DNA from: Armatimonadota bacterium
GTDB lineage: Bacteria; Cloacimonadota; Cloacimonadia; Cloacimonadales; TCS61
Assembly (NCBI GenBank): GCA_030612605.1
Contig: JAUWNO010000200.1
Coordinates: 1-5,004 of the forward strand
Direction of reading: 5' to 3'
DNA length: 5,004 nucleotides
The translations under genes were made by a program, and so were the position numbers. Below are positions 1 to 5,004 of this stretch, piece by piece. Each line of letters opens with the position of its first letter. Positions within the stretch are counted from its first letter, which is position 1. Under the pieces are notes generated by a model. It did not search any database, was not told the DNA's origin, and was given only the letters and a program-made list of their open reading frames with translations.

Positions 1-34
1 TTTTGATTAGATCAAAATCTTTTTGTGAATACAT
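1..34 (-). CDS. Start of a divergent gene, truncated by the window edge (11 codons visible)
   Basis: An ATG at 34-32 on the minus strand opens a frame that stays open to the window edge and reads MYSQKDFDLIK. A strong Shine-Dalgarno (GGAGG, minus strand of 40-44) sits 5 nt upstream. A good sigma-70-type promoter lies upstream at 76-104 and would give a leader of about 35 nt. Promoter, ribosome binding site and start are spaced as in a real gene, which is the whole case; 11 residues are too few to recognise a product. The gene is divergent from the thioredoxin operon and shares its promoter region, so co-regulation is possible but not shown. Confidence 0.6.
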   Translation of the reverse strand, partial: MYSQKDFDLIK

Positions 35-75
35 TTAATCCTCCGAATTTCACCTCCCAGAAAAAACTTATCACA

Positions 76-104
76 ATTATCGGTCAAGTTTTAAGAAATG
101 TGAA
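76..104 (-). promoter_or_regulatory. Sigma-70-type promoter of the divergent minus-strand gene
   Basis: Read on the minus strand, TTCACA (99-104, 5/6 to TTGACA) is followed after 17 nt by GATAAT (76-81, 5/6 to TATAAT). Transcription would begin near 69, about 35 nt before the ATG at 34. Its -35 box is only 17 bp from the -35 box of the plus-strand promoter, so the two promoters are back to back. Confidence 0.5.
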
Positions 105-121
105 CTTTCATTTTTTATTAT

Positions 122-149
122 TTGACATTGTGAATTATTCAATTATATT
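122..149 (+). promoter_or_regulatory. Sigma-70-type promoter of the thioredoxin operon
   Basis: A perfect TTGACA (122-127) is followed after 16 nt by TATATT (144-149, 5/6 to TATAAT). Transcription would start near 156 and leave a leader of about 74 nt before the ATG at 230. The sequence around the -10 box is very AT-rich, so a -10 shifted by a base or two is possible. Confidence 0.55.
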
Positions 150-172
150 AATTATTAAAAAAAGAAAAATAA

Positions 173-215
173 TCCGGCTTCTCAGTGCCAATCGTAAGAG
201 GTCTGATACGCCGGG
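173..215 (+). promoter_or_regulatory. Foldable leader hairpin just upstream of the thioredoxin ribosome binding site
   Basis: In the operon leader, TCCGGC (173-178) can pair with GCCGGG (210-215): five Watson-Crick pairs plus one G-U. Inside it TCAG (182-185) pairs with CTGA (203-206) and 187-189 pairs with 200-202 including one G-U, leaving a loop of about 10 nt. The helix ends 3 nt before the AAGGAG at 219-224, so folding could influence translation initiation. I do not recognise it as a known riboswitch or thermometer. The pairing is seen; a regulatory role is inference. Confidence 0.35.
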
Positions 216-229
216 TCGAAGGAGAAAAA

Positions 230-583
230 ATGGTACATTTAACACAGGAAACTTTTAAAGAAAAAGTATTTAATTATGAAAAAAGTAAAGATTGGAAATT
301 TGAAGGTGATAAACCTGCTATCATCGATTTCTATGCAGACTGGTGTGCTCCCTGTAAAATGGTTGCTCCTATCCTGGAAGAACTTTCCACTGAATATGAA
401 GGCAAATTGGATATCTACAAAGTAAATACAGAAGATCAGCAGGAACTGGCAGCAGCTTTTGGGATCAGAAGTATTCCATCTTTATTGTTCATTCCCAAAG
501 AAGGTCAACCGCAGATGGCAATGGGAGCACTTCCCAAAGAAAGTTTCAAGAAAACTATACAGGATGTTCTTAATGTGAAATAG
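230..583 (+). CDS. trxA: Thioredoxin, cytoplasmic, WCAPC active site
   Basis: This 117-residue protein is a one-domain thioredoxin, a general protein-disulfide reductant normally recharged by thioredoxin reductase with NADPH. The active site is W38-C39-A40-P41-C42 inside the strand-loop DFYADWCAPCK, and the cis-proline is P83 in RSIPS, with the FIP strand after it. It has no signal peptide, so it is cytoplasmic. The family's usual dipeptide is GP; here it is AP, a known variant that may shift redox potential slightly. The ATG at 230 is chosen because AAGGAG (219-224) lies 5 nt upstream; an in-frame GTG at 185 lacks a ribosome site and would add residues unlike any thioredoxin. The helix-rich start and the QPQM-GALPKE end resemble Bacteroidota thioredoxins. 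It is the first gene of a three-gene operon, 61 nt before the glutaredoxin-like gene. Confidence 0.95.
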   Translation: MVHLTQETFKEKVFNYEKSKDWKFEGDKPAIIDFYADWCAPCKMVAPILEELSTEYEGKLDIYKVNTEDQQELAAAFGIRSIPSLLFIPKEGQPQMAMGALPKESFKKTIQDVLNVK

Positions 584-644
584 ATTTTGCAGGAAATGCT
601 AAATCTATTGCCAAAATGGTTAAATATTGAGAATGAGGTAAGAT

Positions 645-881
645 ATGAAAAGCGTAGTAGTTTTCAGCACACCAACCTGTTCCTGGTGCAGGAAATTAAA
701 GAGTTATCTCAAAGAAAACAACGTCCGTTTTAAAGACATCGATGTTTCCATGAATCAAAGTGCAGCCCGGGATATGATCCGTAAATCCGGGCAGCAGGGA
801 GTTCCGCAAATGTGGATAAATAATCGCCCGATAGTAGGATTTGACAAAATAAAGATAGATAGAATCTTAGGTCTAAGATAG
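645..881 (+). CDS. Small glutaredoxin-like protein (NrdH/YruB type), CSWC active site
   Basis: This 78-residue protein has the glutaredoxin fold in minimal form. It shows a first strand VVVFSTPT, the redox motif C12-S13-W14-C15 at the start of helix 1, the cis-proline segment G52-V53-P54, and a late I63-V64-G65-F66-D67 turn in place of the usual GGxDD. The length fits NrdH-like or YruB-like redoxins, which often take electrons from thioredoxin reductase and not from glutathione; the true reductant cannot be read from sequence. The CSWC dipeptide differs from the classic CPYC. The ATG at 645 has GAGG (635-638) 6 nt upstream. The stop codon (879-881) overlaps the ribosome binding site of the next gene, so the two are co-transcribed and probably translationally coupled. 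A role in reducing ribonucleotide reductase, peroxidases or mixed disulfides is possible; none is shown here. Confidence 0.9.
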   Translation: MKSVVVFSTPTCSWCRKLKSYLKENNVRFKDIDVSMNQSAARDMIRKSGQQGVPQMWINNRPIVGFDKIKIDRILGLR

Positions 882-889
882 GAGAATTG

Positions 890-1318
890 ATGAAAAAAAT
901 AACTTTCTTAGTAATTGTATTAATGATAATATTACCTATGTTTTCAGAAGAGACTTTAACAAAACCGGAACATTTAACTTTAGAATCCTTCAAAGAAAAA
1001 GTTTTCGATTTTGAAGTAAACAAAGAGTGGAAATTCAAAGGTGAAATTCCAGCAATTATAGATTTCTACGCAGATTGGTGCGGACCTTGCAAACGAGTGG
1101 CACCGATCATGGAAGAATTGGCAAAAGAATATGACGGTAAAGTGAAAATTTATAAAATTGATACGGAAGTTGAGCGAGAACTTGCTGGTATGTTCGGTAT
1201 TAGAAGCATCCCATCCATTTTGTTTATTCCGATGGAAGATCAACCGCAAATGACAACAGGAGCACTTCCCAAAGAGAATTTCGTGCAGATTATCGAAGAA
1301 GTTTTAAAAGTAAAATAA
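890..1318 (+). CDS. Exported thioredoxin, WCGPC active site
   Basis: This 142-residue protein is a thioredoxin with an N-terminal signal. Residues 1-19 are MKK followed by a long hydrophobic run ending PMFS, then an acidic start of the mature part. There is no lipobox cysteine, so it is probably a periplasmic or membrane-tethered thioredoxin and not a lipoprotein; cleavage after S19 is plausible but not a textbook site. The active site is W63-C64-G65-P66-C67 and the cis-proline P108. From HLT (28-30) to the end it aligns without gaps to the first thioredoxin of the operon, 78 of 115 identical by hand count. Outside the cytoplasm it would need electrons from a DsbD/CcdA-type membrane partner, which is not in this window. 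ATG 890 is chosen because GGAG (881-884) lies 5 nt upstream; an in-frame TTG at 887 is less likely. A terminator follows at 1340-1366. Confidence 0.92.
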   Translation: MKKITFLVIVLMIILPMFSEETLTKPEHLTLESFKEKVFDFEVNKEWKFKGEIPAIIDFYADWCGPCKRVAPIMEELAKEYDGKVKIYKIDTEVERELAGMFGIRSIPSILFIPMEDQPQMTTGALPKENFVQIIEEVLKVK

Positions 1319-1339
1319 TTTACAATAAATATTTAATCG

Positions 1340-1366
1340 GGCTCAGCATTTTGGTTGAGCCTTTTT
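1340..1366 (+). terminator. Rho-independent terminator of the thioredoxin operon
   Basis: GGCTCA (1340-1345) pairs with TGAGCC (1356-1361), extended inward by a G-U and a C-G pair around a 6-nt loop (1348-1353), and is followed at once by TTTTT (1362-1366). It lies 21 nt after the stop of the exported thioredoxin. It works in the plus direction only; the other strand has no T-tract at the matching place. Confidence 0.85.
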
Positions 1367-1430
1367 CATTTAGAAAGATTAGAAAATTTCAACCTGTATA
1401 AAAAATGATGGAGATTAATATGAATGTAAT

Positions 1431-1506
1431 CTCGTTCCAATGCTCCACCCGAAAGGAATTGGCGGACAAGTCCCGCGTTGGAATGCATTGTTTCCGCTCC
1501 TGCGGA
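1431..1506. repeat. Palindromic intergenic repeat fragment
   Basis: TTCCAATGC (1435-1443) pairs with GCGTTGGAA (1475-1483): nine pairs, one of them G-U. A second small hairpin follows, TCCGC (1493-1497) with GCGGA (1502-1506) around TCCT. The opening CTCGTTCC and the GGAATGCA after the stem resemble a dispersed intergenic repeat type I recall from environmental genomes; this is recognition, not a search. No convincing gene: the open frames here have no ribosome site or protein-like composition. It lies between two convergent genes. Confidence 0.45.
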
Positions 1507-1570
1507 TGTGAGAAACCTTGAAAGGGTTAATATGAGAGAATCTTTGAAAGAAACCTTTTCAAGGTTATTT
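1506..1570. repeat. 65-bp stem-loop repeat, copy 1
   Basis: This stretch matches 4207-4271 at 63 of 65 positions in the same orientation. It holds a long inverted repeat: AACCTTGAAAGGGTT (1514-1528) pairs with AAACCTTTTCAAGGTT (1551-1566) over 15 pairs with one G-U, leaving a loop of 23 nt. The last bases lie about 115 nt beyond the stop of the minus-strand gene ending at 1687. It is best called a dispersed REP-like stem-loop. A role in protecting 3' ends of messages or in transcript ending is inference; no T-tract follows on the minus strand. Confidence 0.8.
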
Positions 1571-1600
1571 ACATTAGTGCCAAATGTCCCCTAATATTCT

Positions 1601-1669
1601 GGTTTCCAAGCCCCAGCTTGGAAACCTTCTCATCGCGTTGATTATTTGCATCCAAGCTGGGGTTTGGAT
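1601..1669. repeat. Pair of inverted palindromes around CCAAGC-CCCAGCTTGG
   Basis: GGTTTCCAAG (1601-1610) and CTTGGAAACC (1617-1626) form a perfect 10-bp stem with a 6-nt loop. A second unit, ATCCAA (1650-1655) with TTGGAT (1664-1669), follows. The 16-base core of the first unit (1606-1621), taken as its reverse complement, matches the second unit (1652-1667) at 15 of 16 positions, so the two units could also pair with each other into a longer cruciform. It lies 18 nt past the stop of the minus-strand gene ending at 1687. With the two repeats before it, it fills the gene-free stretch 1367-1686. Confidence 0.6.
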
Positions 1670-1686
1670 ACAAGAGCTTTATGTCA

Positions 1687-3963
1687 CTATTTCATCAAAA
1701 TCATTTTTCTGGTTGAAGAATATCTTCCGGATTTTATTTTGTACAAGTATATTCCGCTGGAAACAGGATTATCAGAATCATCGGTTCCATCCCAAACGAC
1801 CTCATTAATTCCTAATTTCAAATTCCTAATTTCTAATTTCTTTATCTTCTGTCCTTTTAAATTATAAATAATCAATTCAGTGCCTTCGGTGTTTTCGGTG
1901 TTTAATGAAAAAGTAATTTTAGTTTCAGGATTGAATGGATTAGGATAATTACCAAGAAGTTTATTATGAACAGAAGGTATATCTCCTTCTCCAGAAACAT
2001 AACCAATATTCATTGTGATAGGAATTACAATTTCAGATTCATCAGGATCATTACTTACAATAACTGCTTCTGCTTCATAAGTTCCATTAAACATATCAGT
2101 TGCATTAAAAGAGAACGTAATATCATTAACTGAGCCTGCTGGAATTGTACCTGCACAACTGCTGATTTCCAACCAGGTTGGACCTGAATAAAAAAGAACA
2201 GCCAGCTCATTTTCAACATACAGAGCATCATAAACTACTTGAAGAGCATCGCTTGCATCCTCGTTTTGAATTCCAATGGTCGCAGTATCAAGGTCTCCAC
2301 TAACCTGGCGATATTGAAATAAAATATGACCATTTGCAAACATGATCATCTGAAAATCATAAGTTCCGGTATATATTCCCGGATAATGAATAACATTATC
2401 GAATAAAACGATCAGACTATCGGGAGTGCTGTAATAATATACATCTCCGCCTTGAAGAGGATCAAGGTCATCCCAGAAACCAAAAATAGCAGGACGAGGA
2501 GCATTCAATCGAGGAAGTTCGTAATTATGATAATCTGTCCAATCATCTCCAAAACCTATCCAACCATTTGGACTAATACGGAATTCAGAATAACTTGAGC
2601 CATAGAAATTGAAATCAAAACCGATTGGCATCAATTCTGTTCCCACATCATTATGCGAAAAAGTTACAAGTGTTCCCAACATAGAAATATCCCGCCAGTC
2701 GTAAACAGGTCCATTCGGTTCATTACTGTCTATCCACTGATAACCATAATCATCCGGACCACCTGAACCCTCTGATGGGAGAGACAAATCATTAAGATTG
2801 ATCACATAGGAAAGGTCACTAATCCCAACATTGCTGATCGCTAATATCTCTTCTTCTACAGAACCAGGTTCAAGATTTACAATAAAATAATCGGAAGATA
2901 ACTCTATATCCGGTGGAGCAACGCATTCACCATTCAGTCCTATCAACAATGGATTCAGTTCCGGGTCATTGCTCTGGATAGATAATGTGGCACTGAATAT
3001 TCCAATATTTTCGGACGTAAATGTTATTTCAAGTTCGGTCTGTTCTCCCCAAGTCAAATCAATAGTAGTTGCTCCAGTGTAAACAAATCCATCTCCAATG
3101 ATTTCTACAGAAGAAACATTTAAGTTAATATAACCTAAATTCCGAATATTAAATGTAATGTTCTGGGGATAATTCAGATATTGAGTTCCAAAATCGAGTT
3201 CATCTGTAGAAGCCCAGATATGCGGGTCAGGATCATTGGATAAGAAATAAAAATAGCGTGCCATCAAATCTGCTTTTGTATTGGTTCCTTCTGAATCTGC
3301 CATTGCTCCGAAAATTGAAGATGTGCAAATAGTTCGATAGGAGCTTTCATCATAATATACAGAACGTCCAATTTCATTCTGGCAGGTAAAATAAAGAGAT
3401 CCTTCATCTGCACCCAGAATATCTACCATATAATCCGGATCTTCATCATATTGAAAGGCAAAGTTATCTCCGGATGTAAAAGTATTCTGCACTCCAAAAA
3501 TATTATGGATTCCATTTATTGTTCCATTGTTGATGTAATTTGTGCCCAGAAAATCGAAAAATGCAGTTGTGTGATGATTGTAGCCTACATCTGCTCCCTC
3601 AATATAAAGAGAACCCCCACCGTTTAAATAATTAATAAGTGTAGTTTGTTGAGTGGTGCCAACGACACCGGGTGGTGTAGTTCCTCAGCCCACGCAATAA
3701 ATGCCCAGAGTTACGAAAACCACATCGTATTCGGAAAGGTCTGCCGGTAAAGCAGAAACAGTGGTATGAGTGATTCCATTTGCTGTTAATGCCTGTTGTA
3801 TTTTATATTCACAGCCCACATAACCTGTTCCTTCCGGGTCAATAAAATCTGAGTTATTATCATTATCCCAGATTAGAACCTGTTGAGCAAAAACTAAACA
3901 AGGTAATACAAATAAAATTAAAACTACCGAACAAATTAATGAATGCTTTTTTTCAAATTTCAT
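1687..3963 (-). CDS. Exported multidomain surface protein with sorting tail, interrupted by one in-frame TGA (codon 93)
   Basis: If the TGA is read through, this is a 758-residue secreted protein of unknown function. Signal peptide 1-26 ends LVFA before QQVLIWD. Residues 27-240 look like an alpha/beta domain akin to gingipain-type or ThuA-like folds (EYDVVFVTLG, LINYLNGGGSLYIEG). About 245-347 is an Ig-like choice-of-anchor D or ASH type domain (LDFGT, SNDPELNP), 352-392 another, about 406-594 a beta-sandwich region (PIGFDFNFYG, SPNGWIGFG), about 594-657 a further Ig-like domain (VSNDPDESE). The FlgD-like sorting tail begins at NYPNPFNP (672-679). ATG 3963 has AAGGAG (3970-3975) 6 nt upstream. 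The TGA at 3687-3685 lies in frame between C90-V-G and GTTPPG; nothing else breaks the frame, so a conventional call gives two pieces (3685-3963 and one ending at 1687, first possible GTG 3492). The cause may be mutation, base error or selenocysteine; I cannot tell. Confidence 0.8.
1807..1840. repeat. 14-bp tandem microrepeat inside the sorting-tail domain
   Basis: AATTCCTAATTTC occurs at 1807-1819 and 1821-1833 with a partial third unit TAATTTC (1834-1840). The period is 14 bp, not a multiple of three, so successive units are read in different frames. In the protein it gives KLEIRNLKLGIN (residues 709-720), where related tails usually carry a turn such as LPAGEH. Confidence 0.7.
3655..3669 (-). 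promoter_or_regulatory. Small hairpin downstream of the in-frame TGA, possible bacterial SECIS
   Basis: On the minus strand GGTGTC (3669-3664) pairs with GGCACC (3660-3655), six pairs including one G-U, around a 3-nt loop GTT. The stem starts 15 nt and the loop 21 nt after the TGA (3687-3685), and the loop begins with G. This fits a loose bacterial SECIS pattern as I remember it, but the stem is short. A rival hairpin, ACACC (3678-3674) with GGTGT (3669-3665), uses some of the same bases. Low-specificity evidence. Confidence 0.25.
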
Positions 3964-3975
3964 GATAAGCTCCTT

Positions 3976-4181
3976 ATTTTTTTTTAAAAAGGGATCCTGC
4001 AAAATGAAAAAAGGCTGTCTTTCTGAGGGAATCTTCGAAGTAGTTGCTAACGAAGAATCTCATTATAAGCGGAGATCCTTCGAAGGAAAAGCAAGAAGAA
4101 TCTCTCCAGCCTTCGCCAGCTTCGGCTTGGCAAGCAGGATGACAAAAACACTCTATTTTGCAGAACTCTAATTTTTTTTTA
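3976..4181. mobile_element. MITE-like short element with inverted ends between A-T9-A direct repeats
   Basis: TCCTGCAAAAT (3995-4005) and ATTTTGCAGAA (4155-4165) are inverted copies with one mismatch, and a second nested pair is TGTCTTTCTG (4016-4025) with CAGGATGACA (4135-4144), 8 of 10. Inside are a perfect 12-bp palindrome around TTCGAA (4076-4087) and a hairpin 4115-4131 with a TTCG loop. The segment is flanked by A-T9-A at 3976-3986 and 4171-4181, which could be a target duplication or chance in AT-rich DNA. It encodes no transposase, and its open frames show no ribosome site or protein character. The interior resembles a dispersed repeat class with an ending like CAGGATGACA. With the 65-bp repeat after it, it fills 3964-4265. 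Confidence 0.5.
4062..4067 (-). promoter_or_regulatory. Possible -10 box for the exported protein gene, inside the short element
   Basis: The minus strand reads GCTTATAATGAG here, a perfect TATAAT, about 100 nt upstream of ATG 3963. The hexamer 17 nt further upstream is TTTTCC, a poor -35. If used, the repeat element supplies the promoter. No better candidate is visible between 3964 and 4206. Confidence 0.3.
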
Positions 4182-4206
4182 TATCGCTTACTTTTCAGCA
4201 AACGAA

Positions 4207-4271
4207 ATGTGAGAAACCTTGAAAGGATTAATTTGAGAGAATCTTTGAAAGAAACCTTTTCAAGGTTATTT
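4207..4271. repeat. 65-bp stem-loop repeat, copy 2, overlapping a stop codon
   Basis: This copy matches 1506-1570 at 63 of 65 positions. The two changes fall at the inner edge of the left arm and in the loop, so the stem keeps 14 of 15 pairs (one G-U, one mismatch). The right arm runs into the minus-strand gene: its TAA stop (4268-4266) lies within the repeat, and the stem begins in the stop codon itself. Confidence 0.8.
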
Positions 4272-5003
4272 CATCAAAAGCATCTTTTTCACAGATGTAT
4301 AATCACCATTCTTCATCTGGTAGAAATAAAGTCCACTGGCTACTTTTCGGTTATTCTCATCTGTTCCTTTCCAGATTATGGAATGCTCTCCTGCTGGAAG
4401 TTTTTCGTTCAGAAGTATTTTAACCTTTTGTCCTTTTAAATTATAGATTTCAATTCGTGTTTCTTCGTGTAAATTCGTGGTTGAAAAAGAAATTGTTGTA
4501 GAAGGATTGAATGGATTGGGATAATTATTCAATTGAAAATTGTATATTGAATATTGTATATTTTCCACATCCACCGTTTCCTGCATTGGAATTAGTACCT
4601 GTGTGAACTGACCATCAAAAACTTCTACTTGATATTCGATTACATCTTCGTAAAATACACGCTCTGCATAAACATCATAAATACCTGCTGGAAGTTTGTA
4701 TTCAAAATTTCCGATGCTATCTGTAAAAGTGAATTCTCCCGGTTGGTTGTTGATTTTGAGAAGCACGTAATCTACAGGTTCTCCGGTTGTTGGATTGTAG
4801 GTATAACCCTCGATACCGCCGAAAGCAGGTGAATTATACTCATAAGGACCAATATCGATTATCGCACTTCCGTTATTATCTCCATCCCAGACTCTGTGAT
4901 TGTAATCCATATCGAACGGATAATAATAACCAGTTGTATCGAATCCGGCATCGATAGCAATACTATTTGCAGCAAGATGAAAATTGCCGTTTTGGATATC
5001 CTC
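4266..5003 (-). CDS. C-terminal part of a secreted protein: choice-of-anchor Q end, carboxypeptidase-regulatory-like domain, sorting tail
   Basis: The frame is open from the right edge, so the start is outside the window; 245 residues are visible. Residues 5-56 read as the end of a choice-of-anchor Q or parallel beta-helix protein (LAANSIAIDAG, then MDYNHR, then DIGPYEY). About 63-140 fits a carboxypeptidase-regulatory-like beta-sandwich (IEGYTYNPTTGEPV, GNFEYKLPAGIYDVYAE). NYPNPFNPS (160-168) opens a FlgD-like tail ending VKKMLLMK, the signal that in this group routes proteins to the outer surface. An internal ATG at 4910 lies inside the DYNHR motif region and is not the start. Function beyond a surface or secreted protein cannot be read from this part. 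The stop lies in the 65-bp repeat. The gene is in the same direction as the one starting at 3963, separated by about 300 nt of repeats, so separate transcripts are likely. Confidence 0.9.
   Translation of the reverse strand, partial: EDIQNGNFHLAANSIAIDAGFDTTGYYYPFDMDYNHRVWDGDNNGSAIIDIGPYEYNSPAFGGIEGYTYNPTTGEPVDYVLLKINNQPGEFTFTDSIGNFEYKLPAGIYDVYAERVFYEDVIEYQVEVFDGQFTQVLIPMQETVDVENIQYSIYNFQLNNYPNPFNPSTTISFSTTNLHEETRIEIYNLKGQKVKILLNEKLPAGEHSIIWKGTDENNRKVASGLYFYQMKNGDYTSVKKMLLMK
4539..4562. repeat. 14-bp-period microrepeat before the sorting tail
   Basis: ATTGTATATT occurs at 4539-4548 and 4553-4562, a 14-bp period. It encodes part of the NIQYSIYNFQ linker just before NYPNPFNP. The period equals that of the microrepeat at 1807-1840, although the unit sequence differs. 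Confidence 0.6.
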
Positions 5004-5004
5004 G

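Noticed and set aside
1..22. Inverted repeat TTTTGAT/ATCAAAA followed by T's, as a terminator
   Set aside because: The stem is almost all A-T and lies inside the start of the divergent gene, so it is probably a chance palindrome.
730..1249. Minus-strand open frames opposite the glutaredoxin-like and exported thioredoxin genes
   Set aside because: Antisense shadows of clear redoxin genes.
1506..1669. CRISPR array
   Set aside because: Repeats differ from each other and have no regular spacers.
1584..1867. Plus-strand open frames over the palindromes and the end of the minus gene
   Set aside because: They translate the palindromes and the antisense of the tail domain; no ribosome binding site.
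1687..3492. A separate 601-residue gene starting at GTG 3492
   Set aside because: The same frame continues upstream with protein-like sequence to the TGA at 3685 and, past it, to a signal peptide with a good ribosome site at 3970-3975. No ribosome binding site precedes the GTG.
3685..3963. UGA reassigned as a sense codon (genetic code 4 or 25)
   Set aside because: Only one TGA occurs in over 1,300 codons of the window and Trp is written TGG, which does not fit a genome-wide reassignment.
3962..4201. Open frames on both strands of the MITE-like element
   Set aside because: Composition follows the inverted repeats and neither has a ribosome site. This is the usual artefact of dispersed intergenic repeats.
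4158..4439. Plus-strand open frame across the 65-bp repeat and the end of the minus gene
   Set aside because: It is antisense to the sorting tail and its middle is the repeat; no ribosome binding site.

Overview
The window is AT-rich bacterial DNA. Two large minus-strand genes end in a C-terminal sorting tail (NYPNPFNP followed by an IYNLKGQK strand and a final KKMLLMK-type end). That tail, with Bacteroidota-like thioredoxins, points to the FCB superphylum. The best match from memory is Candidatus Cloacimonadota, but this is recognition and not a database result.

Layout, left to right. (a) 1-229 is a divergent promoter region. A minus-strand gene, of which only the first 11 codons are in the window, starts at 34 behind a strong ribosome binding site and a good promoter. 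A plus-strand promoter at 122-149 drives a redox operon through a leader that can fold. (b) 230-1318 is a three-gene plus-strand operon: a cytoplasmic thioredoxin, a small glutaredoxin-like protein, and a second thioredoxin with a signal peptide. The two thioredoxins are about 68% identical by hand alignment, so they look like a duplication with one copy retargeted to the envelope. A clear rho-independent terminator closes the operon at 1340-1366. (c) 1319-1686 has no gene and holds a cluster of palindromic intergenic repeats. (d) 1687-3963 (minus) is a large exported multidomain protein. Its frame runs intact from signal peptide to sorting tail except for a single in-frame TGA at codon 93. 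(e) 3964-4265 has no gene. It holds a short element with inverted ends and a second copy of the 65-bp repeat found at 1506. (f) 4266-5003 (minus) is the C-terminal part of another secreted protein (choice-of-anchor Q end, carboxypeptidase-regulatory-like domain, sorting tail); its start lies beyond the right edge.

How the genes fit together: the operon would supply thiol-disulfide exchange inside the cell and, through the exported thioredoxin, outside the cytoplasmic membrane. The minus-strand genes make cell-surface or secreted proteins.

The most interesting point is the TGA at 3685-3687. It turns a Cys-Val-Gly stretch into Cys-x-x-stop, so it could be a CxxU selenocysteine motif, and a small hairpin follows 15 nt later. 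A nonsense mutation or a base-call error is at least as likely.
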